Positions 7,390-14,602 are shown, counted from the first letter of the stretch. The stretch: DNA of 22,283 nt from Halonatronomonas sp051745085 (GCA_051745085.1 JBNJDR010000029.1:1-22283); one strand, 5' to 3'. The notes: generated by a model not told the origin, from the sequence alone. Numbers and translations are program-made.

Positions 7390-9360
7390 ATGATAAAGAT
7401 AGTTATAGCAGATTATGATAAAAAGATCGGTCCTGGAGATATAGTCGGTGCATTTATAAATGAATGTGGAGTTAATAGTGATGAGATAGGTAAAATTAAT
7501 ATTAACTCAAAACGAGCAGAGGTAGAAGTGGCTGATCGGATCGCTCAAAGAGTAGTTAAAACTATGAATAATAATAAAATAGGTGGTTCTCAAGTTAAGG
7601 TATGGACTGAAGAGGAAGATGAATTATTATCTGAAGACTTGATTAGATTCATTGAAGAAATTCGGCATAAAGTTAAAGCTGAAAAGAATCTGCTTGAACA
7701 AAAATATTTGTATTGTAAAAATAATATATCGTTACAAGAAAGAGAAAAGCTTGGTTTAACCATTAATAACTTAAAAGCAAGAATAGAAGAGGAAATCACA
7801 CCTGGTCGTTTCATCGTAACTTTATATTCTAAAATACCCGGGAGACGCTTACCTATTAATAGCCTAGAAGTTATGGATTCAGTAGCAATTGGAGCCACCT
7901 ATATTGATTCGGACATTTCTTGTGAAGGCCAGATATATGAAATTACTCCTTATTCTGTCACCATTTTAACTGATATTCCGCTGCCTGAAAAATTATCAAA
8001 AGTAATTGTTTCTATTAATAAAAGTTATGATAAGAAATATTATGAGTTCTTGTTGGAATCAATTGATAGATTAGAGGATTTAAACGGTTCAGCAAAAAGA
8101 TTAAGAGACCTTATATTTTTGAATAAAAAGGAGCCCTGCCAATTAGCTAATGAACAAAACATTGAAGAATTTCATTACGACTTATCTCAGGAAGCAAAAG
8201 AGACAATAAAGCAGGCTAGAAATGCTAGAGATTACTATTTGATAGCTGGTCCAGCAGGAAGCGGTAAAACAAAAATAACTTTAGAGTTGTTAATTCAGGA
8301 ATTATCCAATTCTCAAAGGATTCTGGTAGTCTCAAAACAAGATCATACTTTAAATAAGGTTAGAAATGTACTTGACCAGATAAAAGCTGGGTATAATGTT
8401 TTTAGAACTAACTCTTTTGAGCAGAATGAACTTTTTGCTGAAGATAAGTTAAAAAATGCAGACGTCATTCTTTATAATCCCCAAGATAATAGAGATTATC
8501 AAATTAAAAATTTTGAAATGGATCTAGCCCTTGTGGAAGATAGTGCACTTTTTAATGAGGCTGAACTTATATTTCCGCTTATTAATGCCAAAAGAATTAT
8601 TATGATTGGGGATTTAGTTGGTTTAGAGTCAGACAAAGAAGATATTGTTAAGTTAAGGAATAGTGATTATCAGACCAGTTTTTTTACTAGATTATTTAAT
8701 AAAACAGATCCTTTATTTAAAAGTTTATTAAGAAATCAATATCGCTATACCGAAGATATTGCGAGTTTTGTTTCGCATAAATTATGGTCGCATGGCAAAA
8801 TCGTAACTAAAACTGATCAAGTTGAAAATGAAAAGCATTCAGTAGATAAGTTGGCTGGTGATCCTGCTTTGATCACTGCCATAAATTCATCCAATAAATT
8901 CAATTTTATCGATACAAGCAGCGAATTTATGGAAGAAAAAAGATATAATAATTTGCCCTCATATTATAATGTCTTTGAAGCAGAATTAATTAAAGAATTT
9001 GTGGAGATGCATAAAGACATTGGTTATGATAAGACTAATATTGGAATCATAAGCTTTTATCCAGAACAAATACTTTTGTTAAAACAAAAATTCATTGGAG
9101 ATAACCTGGATATTGGATCACCTTATTATTTTCAAGGGATCGAAAAAGATATAGTAATATTATCTTTGGTAAGAAGTAATGATAATAATTATATAGGTAA
9201 ATTGAGAAATATGGAGGCATTATATATAAGTTTAACTAGAGCTAACCAGAAAATATATTTATTCGGTGATGAGTCTACCTTAGCTGAACATGAAATATAT
9301 CAGGATTTCATTAATTCTAGTAAAACAAAGGGAACATTTTATAAGGTATTGGAGAAATAA
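7390..9360 (+). CDS. SF1 (Upf1/Dna2-like) helicase-like protein with N-terminal DbpA-type RNA-binding domain
   Basis: Residues 1-73 match the DbpA/CsdA RNA-binding domain normally found at the C-terminus of DEAD-box helicases: GPGDIVGAFINECGVNSDEIG, then a hydrophobic strand, then IGGSQVKVW. A charged helical stretch (75-135) and a predicted beta-rich region (140-215) follow. The motor has a good Walker A, GPAGSGKT (287-294), and late SF1 motifs: NQYRYTEDIA (Q450, R452), YFQGIEKDIVI (581-591) and SLTRANQ (near 614-620). Motif II, expected as DEAS/DEAG, reads VEDS (382-385), and the usual GDxxQLPP reads GDLVGLES (407-414). The first Mg-coordinating acid and the motif III Gln are therefore missing, so ATPase activity may be weakened or rearranged. 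The ATG at 7390 has GGAGGT at 7379-7384. An RNA or RNA-DNA substrate is inferred from the N-domain. Confidence 0.82.
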   Translation: MIKIVIADYDKKIGPGDIVGAFINECGVNSDEIGKININSKRAEVEVADRIAQRVVKTMNNNKIGGSQVKVWTEEEDELLSEDLIRFIEEIRHKVKAEKNLLEQKYLYCKNNISLQEREKLGLTINNLKARIEEEITPGRFIVTLYSKIPGRRLPINSLEVMDSVAIGATYIDSDISCEGQIYEITPYSVTILTDIPLPEKLSKVIVSINKSYDKKYYEFLLESIDRLEDLNGSAKRLRDLIFLNKKEPCQLANEQNIEEFHYDLSQEAKETIKQARNARDYYLIAGPAGSGKTKITLELLIQELSNSQRILVVSKQDHTLNKVRNVLDQIKAGYNVFRTNSFEQNELFAEDKLKNADVILYNPQDNRDYQIKNFEMDLALVEDSALFNEAELIFPLINAKRIIMIGDLVGLESDKEDIVKLRNSDYQTSFFTRLFNKTDPLFKSLLRNQYRYTEDIASFVSHKLWSHGKIVTKTDQVENEKHSVDKLAGDPALITAINSSNKFNFIDTSSEFMEEKRYNNLPSYYNVFEAELIKEFVEMHKDIGYDKTNIGIISFYPEQILLLKQKFIGDNLDIGSPYYFQGIEKDIVILSLVRSNDNNYIGKLRNMEALYISLTRANQKIYLFGDESTLAEHEIYQDFINSSKTKGTFYKVLEK

Positions 9361-9383
9361 ATTGTTCTATGTGCTCTGATGTA

Positions 9384-9412
9384 TTGACAGTAAGCTAAAG
9401 CTGTTATATACT
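9384..9412 (+). promoter_or_regulatory. sigma-A promoter of the toxin-antitoxin pair
   Basis: A perfect -35 TTGACA (9384-9389) is separated by exactly 17 bases from the -10 TATACT (9407-9412, five of six), which predicts transcription start near 9419. This is the best promoter in the window. The spacer holds an imperfect inverted repeat TAAGCT-AA-AGCT(G)TTA that could be an EndoAI autoregulatory operator; that part is a guess. Confidence 0.85.
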
Positions 9413-9446
9413 TGAAATGTGTGAGACTATGTAGGAGGTGGAAGAA

Positions 9447-9725
9447 ATGCCGGGCGATAAAAATAATGAATGTCGAATGACGACCAATCTTATCAATAGT
9501 ATAAGAGCTGAAATGCCGTGCAAAAAAATTAATACTCATAGTGATTTCTTTCAAAAATCAGTAAAGTTTTACATTTGTTATAAAAAGAGAGAAGAGATAA
9601 AAGAAAAATTAAAAACAGGTTATCTTGAAATGAGTGATTTAAACGAAGAAATGGCGGATGAAGGTCTGCTGAATCTTTGTAAATCTATCTCGTTTTATGA
9701 GGATAGTCTGGCGGAGTGTGAATAA
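9447..9725 (+). CDS. EndoAI-like antitoxin (MazE/CopG type, ribbon-helix-helix)
   Basis: The 92-residue protein precedes the EndoA toxin by 2 bases and is its presumed neutralising partner. The second half matches the toxin-binding region of Bacillus-type EndoAI: KREEIKEKLKTGYLEMSDLN followed by EMADEGL parallels that protein's RESMRRGYMEM...NIASEA segment. The first half should be the DNA-binding ribbon-helix-helix, but it is diverged and contains three unusual cysteines (ECRM, MPCK, YICY), so DNA binding is less sure. I choose ATG 9447 over the GTG at 9438 because the AGGAGGTG site (9433-9440) includes that GTG and spaces correctly only to the ATG. In Bacillus an alanine racemase gene normally sits just upstream; none is present here. 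Confidence 0.8.
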   Translation: MPGDKNNECRMTTNLINSIRAEMPCKKINTHSDFFQKSVKFYICYKKREEIKEKLKTGYLEMSDLNEEMADEGLLNLCKSISFYEDSLAECE

Positions 9726-9727
9726 TT

Positions 9728-10078
9728 ATGGAGGTCTTACGTGGGGATGTATTTTATGCTAATTTAAACCCTGTTGTTGGTTCAGAACAGGGGGGCACAA
9801 GACCGGTTCTGATTATTCAAAATGATATCGGTAATAGATATAGCCCAACCGTCATAGTTTCTGCGATCACCTCTAGAATTAGGAAAGCGAAATTACCGAC
9901 ACATGTTGAAATAGGAGCAGAACAGAGTGCACTGGACAAAGACTCCGTAATATTATTAGAACAAATCAGAACCCTGGATAAAAAAAGATTAGAAAGAAAA
10001 ATTACAAGTCTGGACCCAGATATTATTGAAGAGGTCGACAAAGCAATTGAGATAAGTCTGGGTCTTATAGACTTTTAA
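9728..10078 (+). CDS. ndoA: type II toxin endoribonuclease EndoA (MazF family)
   Basis: This is a 116-residue MazF/PemK-family sequence-specific mRNA endoribonuclease, near full identity in layout to Firmicute EndoA. Key residues are visible: Arg25 in GGTRPVLIIQND and Thr48 in SAITSRI, the pair used for RNA cleavage in EndoA. The N-terminal RGDVFYANLNPVVGSEQGG and C-terminal EQIRTLDKKRLERK strands are also conserved, so it looks fully active. Bacillus EndoA cuts at UACAU; the specificity here is unknown. The ATG is 2 bases after the antitoxin stop, so it is translationally coupled, and the pair ends at a strong terminator. Confidence 0.96.
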   Translation: MEVLRGDVFYANLNPVVGSEQGGTRPVLIIQNDIGNRYSPTVIVSAITSRIRKAKLPTHVEIGAEQSALDKDSVILLEQIRTLDKKRLERKITSLDPDIIEEVDKAIEISLGLIDF

Positions 10079-10096
10079 TTTACATACATTTATATA

Positions 10097-10130
10097 AAGA
10101 GCCCTTTATTTATAAAGGGCTCTTTTCTTT
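10097..10130 (+). terminator. intrinsic terminator after the toxin gene
   Basis: A perfect 12-bp stem (AAGAGCCCTTTA at 10097-10108 with TAAAGGGCTCTT at 10113-10124) closes a TTTA loop and runs into TTTTCTTT. It insulates the toxin-antitoxin transcript from the asparaginase pair. The A-rich 5' flank may let it work in both directions, though no gene converges here. Confidence 0.93.
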
Positions 10131-10160
10131 GAAATAAAATGAAATAGGAGGAGAATTGAT

Positions 10161-11186
10161 TTGTATGAGAAATTAGTAGATGTATTCAGAGGTGAGTTAA
10201 TAGAAAGCAGGCATTTTGGAGCGATTGCTGTTGTTGATCCAGAAGGAAATTTACTTTACTCGTCTGGTGACCCTTTTGAAAAAACTTATTGGAGATCGGC
10301 AGCAAAACCTATTCAAGCAATTCCTATTGTAGCAGATGGCGCGGCTGAATATTATCAATTTACAAAGAGAGAGTTAGCTCTCATAGTAGCTTCGCATAGT
10401 GGGGAGGATAAACATATTTCTTTGGTTAAGAGCATCTTAGATAAGATTGGCCTATCCGCAGATGATTTAAAATGTGGACTCCACTATCCTTATAATAAGC
10501 AGGCCAAAGCAAAGCTTATTCAAAGCGATCAAGAGCTCAGCCCTCTTTATAATAATTGTTCCGGTAAACATGCTGGATTACTGGCGTTATGTCGGTATAA
10601 TAATTGGAGTATCGAAAATTATTTCGAATTAACCCATCCCCTGCAGCAGTCACTTATGAGTTATATTTCTTTGATGACTTCGATTCCAAAAGATAAAATA
10701 GTTACTGGGGAAGATGGATGTGGAGTAGTGGTCTATGGTCTGCCAATAGTTAATATGGCTCAAGCTTATGCTCGCCTGGCAAATCCAGGTTATCTACCTG
10801 CTTATTTACAGCCTGCTGTAGCAAAGATTCGAGATGCCATGATTGATAATCCTGATGCAGTCGGAGGTACAGGGAGATTTAATACTGATTTAATGGCTGT
10901 AATCGGAGATGCTATTGTAGCAAAAACCGGAGCTGAAGGGGTCTTTTCTTTAGGTATTATAGGTGGACCGGGTATTACCATTAAAGTAAGTGATGGAAAT
11001 AAAAGAGCGATTCCTCCGGTAATAATGAATTTATTAGAGAGATTTATCGATTTAACAGATAAACAAATAAATGAGCTGAGTAAATACATCAATCCGGTAG
11101 TAAAAAATCATAAAGACAATGAAGTGGGTCGCATCAAATCTGCTTTTACATTAAATAATAAAGAAAATCCGAAAGGGGATAATTAA
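10161..11186 (+). CDS. asparaginase II family protein (Rhizobium-type, class 3 L-asparaginase fold)
   Basis: The 341-residue protein belongs to the asparaginase II (AnsA/ReAV-like) family, a serine-dependent type unrelated to E. coli asparaginases. Residues equivalent to the known ReAV catalytic set are all present at nearly the same numbers: the SxxK pair Ser46-Lys49 (RSAAKP), Ser78/Ser80 in ASHSGE, Cys133 and Lys136 in NNCSGKHAG, and Asp185 and Cys187 in GEDGCG. An active, probably zinc-binding asparagine amidohydrolase is therefore likely, hydrolysing L-asparagine or a related amide to aspartate and ammonia. There is no signal peptide, so it is cytoplasmic. The start is TTG 10161 with AGGAGGAG at 10147-10154. 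It is followed after one base by an amidohydrolase. I see no clear promoter in the 30 bases after the preceding terminator. Confidence 0.9.
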   Translation: MYEKLVDVFRGELIESRHFGAIAVVDPEGNLLYSSGDPFEKTYWRSAAKPIQAIPIVADGAAEYYQFTKRELALIVASHSGEDKHISLVKSILDKIGLSADDLKCGLHYPYNKQAKAKLIQSDQELSPLYNNCSGKHAGLLALCRYNNWSIENYFELTHPLQQSLMSYISLMTSIPKDKIVTGEDGCGVVVYGLPIVNMAQAYARLANPGYLPAYLQPAVAKIRDAMIDNPDAVGGTGRFNTDLMAVIGDAIVAKTGAEGVFSLGIIGGPGITIKVSDGNKRAIPPVIMNLLERFIDLTDKQINELSKYINPVVKNHKDNEVGRIKSAFTLNNKENPKGDN

Positions 11187-11187
11187 T

Positions 11188-12336
11188 TTGTTAGCTATCA
11201 AAGCACCAAAAATTGAAACAGTTTCTCAAGCGGGAACGATCCAGGATGGTATAATTCTAATTAAGGACGGCAAGATAGTTGAAATTGGCCAGGACATCAA
11301 TATTCCTGAAGGTTGTGAGATAGAAGAATACAAGAATGTTACTGTTATGCCTGGTTTAATTGATGCTCATACGCATCTAGGTATCGGTGAAGAAGGGATA
11401 GGATGGGAAGGTCGGGATTATAATGAAATGACTTCCCCAGTGACCCCGGAACTGAGAGCTATAGATGCAATTAACCCTGCTGATTTAGGCTTGAAAGATG
11501 CCAGAGAAAGTGGAATAACCTCGGTTATGGTTGCTCCCGGAAGTGCTAATGTAATCGGGGGAGAATGTCTGGCTATGAAAACGGTTGGGGATGTAGTTGA
11601 TGATATGATTTTAAAAAATCCAGTTGGAATCAAGGCTGCATTTGGCGAAAATCCCAAAAGAGTATATGGGGAACAGCAAAAATCTCCAAGTACCAGGATG
11701 GCAGTCGCTTCTGAACTAAGAAAAGCTTTAATGGAAACAGAAGATTACATTAATAAAAAAGAGAACGGCGATGAAGATGAACCATTTCAGCGAGATATTA
11801 AATTCGAAAGCCTGCTGAAGGTTTTGAAGAGACAGATTCCTTTAAAAACACATGCTCATCGAGCTGACGATATAATGACCGCCCTTAGAATTGCAGAGGA
11901 ATTTTCTATTGATATTACCATAGAACATTGTACAGAAGGCCATAAAATTGCAGATCGAATTGCAGAAGCAGGTGTAAGCGCGATCATTGGTCCAAGTTTG
12001 ACCACAAGATCTAAAGTTGAAGTTAAGGATAGAGACTTTAAAACTGCAGCGGTATTAGCCGAAGCCGGAGTGAAGGTTGCTCTAATGAGTGATCACCCTG
12101 TGATTCCAGTTAATAATTTGATGGTATATGCTGCCTTAGCTGTAAAGGCTGGTTTAAGTAAAGAAGAAGCTTATAAGTCGGTTACTATAAATCCTGCAGA
12201 AATTTTAGGTATTGATGATAAGGTAGGTAGTTTAGAGACCGGGAAGGATGCAGATTTGGTAGTTTATGCCGGTAATCCCCTTGATATATCAACTGAGGTC
12301 ATGTCGGTTTATATTTCTGGAGAAAAAGTAATATAA
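11188..12336 (+). CDS. metal-dependent amidohydrolase (imidazolonepropionase-like family)
   Basis: The 382-residue protein is a TIM-barrel amidohydrolase of the imidazolonepropionase/Xaa-Pro dipeptidase-like group. The metal ligands are visible: His61 and His63 (IDAHTHLG), the THAH histidines 222 and 224, His247 (IEHCTEGH) and Asp302 (MSDHPVIP). The N- and C-terminal beta-sandwich halves are intact (KDGKIVEIG at the start; DADLVVYAGNPLD at the end). The substrate is not identifiable from sequence, and the absence of hut genes argues against histidine degradation. Because it lies one base after the asparaginase-family gene and before a terminator, the two probably serve one pathway, perhaps turnover of amides or small peptides (inference). 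The TTG start at 11188 has an AAAGGGG site. Confidence 0.88.
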   Translation: MLAIKAPKIETVSQAGTIQDGIILIKDGKIVEIGQDINIPEGCEIEEYKNVTVMPGLIDAHTHLGIGEEGIGWEGRDYNEMTSPVTPELRAIDAINPADLGLKDARESGITSVMVAPGSANVIGGECLAMKTVGDVVDDMILKNPVGIKAAFGENPKRVYGEQQKSPSTRMAVASELRKALMETEDYINKKENGDEDEPFQRDIKFESLLKVLKRQIPLKTHAHRADDIMTALRIAEEFSIDITIEHCTEGHKIADRIAEAGVSAIIGPSLTTRSKVEVKDRDFKTAAVLAEAGVKVALMSDHPVIPVNNLMVYAALAVKAGLSKEEAYKSVTINPAEILGIDDKVGSLETGKDADLVVYAGNPLDISTEVMSVYISGEKVI

Positions 12337-12340
12337 TTTA

Positions 12341-12370
12341 AAAAGGGGGGATTATCCCCCTTTTATTATT
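12341..12370 (+). terminator. intrinsic terminator after the amidohydrolase
   Basis: The inverted repeat AAAAGGGGG (12341-12349) and CCCCCTTTT (12356-12364) forms a 9-bp stem with a six-base loop, followed by ATTATTTTT. It separates the asparaginase pair from the hydrogen operon, whose promoter begins only a few bases further on. Confidence 0.9.
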
Positions 12371-12379
12371 TTTAAATTA

Positions 12380-12388
12380 TGCTATAAT
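12380..12388 (+). promoter_or_regulatory. extended -10 promoter of the hydrogen operon
   Basis: The sequence TGCTATAAT has a perfect -10 hexamer (12383-12388) and the TGn extension, so it can work without a good -35; the 12360-12365 region is only a T-rich poor match. Transcription should start near 12395, giving a leader of about 45 bases. No other promoter is evident between here and the terminator at 20679, so all ten genes probably share it. Confidence 0.75.
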
Positions 12389-12409
12389 AACAATAGTGCG
12401 TTTGTTATT
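12386..12409. repeat. perfect 8-bp inverted repeat across the -10 and start site (candidate operator)
   Basis: AATAACAA (12386-12393) and TTGTTATT (12402-12409) are exact inverted copies with an 8-base spacer. The left arm overlaps the -10 hexamer and the right arm lies just past the expected start, so the left arm is not transcribed and the element is more likely a protein-binding site than an RNA hairpin. Confidence 0.6.
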
Positions 12410-12419
12410 TATTTCTCAA
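12402..12419 (+). promoter_or_regulatory. Rex-like redox operator candidate
   Basis: The 18-mer TTGTTAT-TTAT-TTCTCAA matches the Rex pattern TTGTTAA-N4-TTAACAA at six of seven and five of seven half-site positions with the correct 4-base centre. It lies just downstream of the expected transcription start. Rex responds to the NADH/NAD ratio and is known to control fermentation and hydrogenase genes in anaerobic Firmicutes and Thermotogales. The match is imperfect. Confidence 0.4.
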
Positions 12420-12439
12420 AGAAATTTAGAGGTGACATT

Positions 12440-12817
12440 ATGCATATTAAAGAGATAAAAGAAATTTTAGCAGCAGATGATATATTTATCCCTGATGATT
12501 CTTTTGCTGATAAAAAAGTTAAATCAGCATGTGGAGCTGATTTAATGAGCGACGTTTTAGCTTATTCTCAAGAAAAAACTCTATTATTAACTGGACTTAC
12601 TAACCCTCAGGTTATTAGAACTGCAGAAATGACAGATATTGAATTAATTATCTTTGTTCGCGGCAAAACCCCTCCTCAAGAAACAGTTAGGCTGGCGGTA
12701 GAAAAAAATATTATGCTGCTCAAAAGTGATTACTCAATGTTCCACTGCTGCGGACTGCTTTACCAGGCAGGTATTAAACCAGAAAATATCTATCAACCGG
12801 GAATATATCATGGATAA
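12440..12817 (+). CDS. DRTGG-like domain protein (first copy, hydrogenase-associated)
   Basis: The 125-residue protein is a stand-alone DRTGG-like domain, the fold also found N-terminal in HPr kinase and beside CBS domains in some pyrophosphatases. The name-giving motif is degenerate: the matching position reads SACGADLMSDVLAY (about residues 29-42), then LLTGLTNPQVIRTAEMTDI and a C-terminal FHCCGLLYQAGI with adjacent cysteines. Similar proteins are known to me from hydrogenase clusters of anaerobic Firmicutes, but no function is established. It leads the hydrogen operon and overlaps the next gene by 8 bases. A ligand-binding or phospho-accepting regulatory role is inference. The ATG at 12440 has GAGGTGA upstream. 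Confidence 0.78.
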   Translation: MHIKEIKEILAADDIFIPDDSFADKKVKSACGADLMSDVLAYSQEKTLLLTGLTNPQVIRTAEMTDIELIIFVRGKTPPQETVRLAVEKNIMLLKSDYSMFHCCGLLYQAGIKPENIYQPGIYHG

Positions 12818-13229
12818 TTTATTGGTTAAAGCTAATGTCGAAAAAGGAGATTTTCAGCGGGGTGGTGAAGTTTCAAGTAATCTAAAGACTATTTTAACCC
12901 AGTTGGATTTAGAGGCTCAATTTATTAGAAGAGCCGCAATTATTACTTATGAACTTGAGATGAATATGATAATTCATTCTGAAGGCGGAGAGATATTATC
13001 TAAAATAAATCCTAATAGCTTAATTATTATTGCAGATGATAGAGGCCCTGGTATTGAGGATGTTGAACTTGCTTTAACCCCGGGTTTTTCTACTGCAGGT
13101 GAATCAATAAGAGAATTAGGTTTTGGGGCTGGAATGGGTCTATGTAATGTTAATAAGTTCGCTGATAAGTTGGTTATAAAAAGCAGCAAAGAAGAAGGTT
13201 CTTTTATCAAGGCTAAGTTAGATATTTAA
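12810..13229 (+). CDS. RsbT/SpoIIAB-like GHKL ATP-binding protein (candidate serine kinase)
   Basis: This 139-residue protein is a single HATPase_c domain of the anti-sigma/switch-kinase type. The N box is ELEMNMIIH (Glu50, Asn52, His56), the G1 box DDRGPGI (76-82), and the stretch ELALTPGFST plus GFGAGMGLCNVNKFAD (104-119) closely follows RsbT, whose motif runs DQGPGIxDxxxAxxxGFST...GLGLPGVKR. RsbT-type proteins phosphorylate STAS partners and activate phosphatases; no STAS, sigma factor or PP2C gene is nearby, so the partner must differ, perhaps the DRTGG protein encoded just upstream. I choose ATG 12810, which overlaps the upstream stop (ATGGATAA), because the longer reading from 12726 runs through the previous gene and lacks conserved sequence. 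Confidence 0.85.
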   Translation: MDNLLVKANVEKGDFQRGGEVSSNLKTILTQLDLEAQFIRRAAIITYELEMNMIIHSEGGEILSKINPNSLIIIADDRGPGIEDVELALTPGFSTAGESIRELGFGAGMGLCNVNKFADKLVIKSSKEEGSFIKAKLDI

Positions 13230-13243
13230 AGTGAGGTAATTAT

Positions 13244-14602
13244 ATGAAAAACACTTATTCTGTATACCTTGTCGAAGAAGATTGTGAAGGATGTACCAAT
13301 TGTGTGAAAAATTGTCCTACTAAAGCTATTAGAGTTCATCAGGGAAGAGCCTGGATAAAGGAAGAGTATTGTATAGATTGTGCTGCCTGTATAAGAAATT
13401 GTGAATATCATGCAAAGCAAACAAAAACGACTAAACCCCAGGAGGCTTTGGATGAAAATTATAATATCGCCTTAATCCCTCCCAGTTTTTATGCTCAAAT
13501 CCCCCCTGAAATTACTCCCAATATTTTAAAGCATAAATTATTAAATATGGGCTTTGCTGGAGTCATTAATGTTTCGGTGGGGGCTGTAGTATATTCTACA
13601 TATGTATCTCATCTTTTAGAGAATAAAGAAAATACTACTGATCCGTTAATTTCATCAGCCTGTCCTGTTGTTTTAAGGTATATTCGACTTTTATATCCTG
13701 AACTGTTAGACTTGGTGATTAAATATGATAGCCCTCTAGAAATAGCAGCAAGTTTAATCAAGGAGAAGTTAAGTGAAAACTATGCTGAGGATGATATTAA
13801 ACTTTACTTTATTACCCCCTGTCCAGCTAAACATACTGCCGTTTATTATCCTCCCGGTAAAAAATCAAGTTATTTGACAGGAGCTATTAGTGTTTCTGAT
13901 ATTATTAACTCTCTCAGAGAAGCCAGTGATACTGTCGATAAACTTCAAATTCAAAGTGAACTGGATGAGATAGAAGATTCGCTTCCAGTTATGACGGCTC
14001 TAGCCTGGGGTAAAACTGGGGGAGAAAGCTGTCTGAATAATTTACCTCAAAAAAATATCATCAATATAGATGGTCTGCAAAGAATTGAACCAGTTTTAGC
14101 CGAAATATCAAGAAATAACTTTTCAGATGTTGATTATCTTGAATTAACTGCTTGTCCAGGAGGCTGTTTAGGCGGGGTTTTAAATATAGTGAATCCGTTT
14201 CAAGGAATGATTAACTTAGAGAATTATATAAAAGATAACGATAATACTTCAGGAAAAAATTATTCTGACTTAGCATCTAAAAAATATTTGATAAATACTT
14301 TCAAACAACCTGAAGTGATGCCAGATGAAAATAAAGCGGGAACATTTCAATCAGCTTTAGCAAGGTGGCAGGCATTAGAAGAAGAGAAGGAATTACTGCC
14401 GGGATTAGATTGTGCAGCCTGTGGGGCACCTGATTGCGAAACACTTGCTGAAGATATAGTTGATGATTATGCAGAAAGGACGGATTGTATTTTCATGCTC
14501 AGGCAGGAGATTGAGAGTTTAGCGGGGAGAATGTCTGAACTGGTGAGTGCTCTACCTCCCGCAATGGGCCGGAATATTAAGGAGGAGGATCAAACTGAAT
14601 AA
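13244..14602 (+). CDS. ferredoxin plus [FeFe]-hydrogenase H-cluster domain protein (probable sensory hydrogenase, HfsB-like)
   Basis: Domains in order: two 4Fe-4S ferredoxin motifs (C14/17/20/24 and C43/46/49/53); an [FeFe]-hydrogenase large-subunit C-terminal domain (about 70-350) retaining all four H-cluster cysteines, C140 (SSACPVV), C193 (TPCPAKH), C304 and C308 (TACPGGCLGG); then a 4Fe-4S Fes-type domain LDCAACGAPDC...C (390, 393, 398, 415). Against the catalytic HydA of the same operon, the proton-relay cysteine of TSCC is alanine (Ala139) and the L2 methionine is threonine (Thr192), while the cyanide-binding lysine remains (Lys196). Such changes are typical of slow or sensory H-cluster proteins. 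With neighbours for ATP binding and phosphate chemistry, an H2 or redox sensor is the best reading. Its 452 residues lack the hydrogenase small-subunit tail. Confidence 0.88.
   Translation: MKNTYSVYLVEEDCEGCTNCVKNCPTKAIRVHQGRAWIKEEYCIDCAACIRNCEYHAKQTKTTKPQEALDENYNIALIPPSFYAQIPPEITPNILKHKLLNMGFAGVINVSVGAVVYSTYVSHLLENKENTTDPLISSACPVVLRYIRLLYPELLDLVIKYDSPLEIAASLIKEKLSENYAEDDIKLYFITPCPAKHTAVYYPPGKKSSYLTGAISVSDIINSLREASDTVDKLQIQSELDEIEDSLPVMTALAWGKTGGESCLNNLPQKNIINIDGLQRIEPVLAEISRNNFSDVDYLELTACPGGCLGGVLNIVNPFQGMINLENYIKDNDNTSGKNYSDLASKKYLINTFKQPEVMPDENKAGTFQSALARWQALEEEKELLPGLDCAACGAPDCETLAEDIVDDYAERTDCIFMLRQEIESLAGRMSELVSALPPAMGRNIKEEDQTE

Noticed and set aside
12411..12425. Small ATTTCT-CAA-AGAAAT hairpin in the hydrogen operon leader, considered as a riboswitch or attenuator
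   Set aside because: Only 6 bp, A+T-rich, with no conserved riboswitch core and no competing terminator; it probably has no role as RNA.
12726..12809. Longer N-terminus for the RsbT-like protein
   Set aside because: The extra residues come from the out-of-frame 3' end of the preceding DRTGG-like gene, are not conserved-looking, and the ATG at 12810 overlaps the stop in the usual coupled manner.
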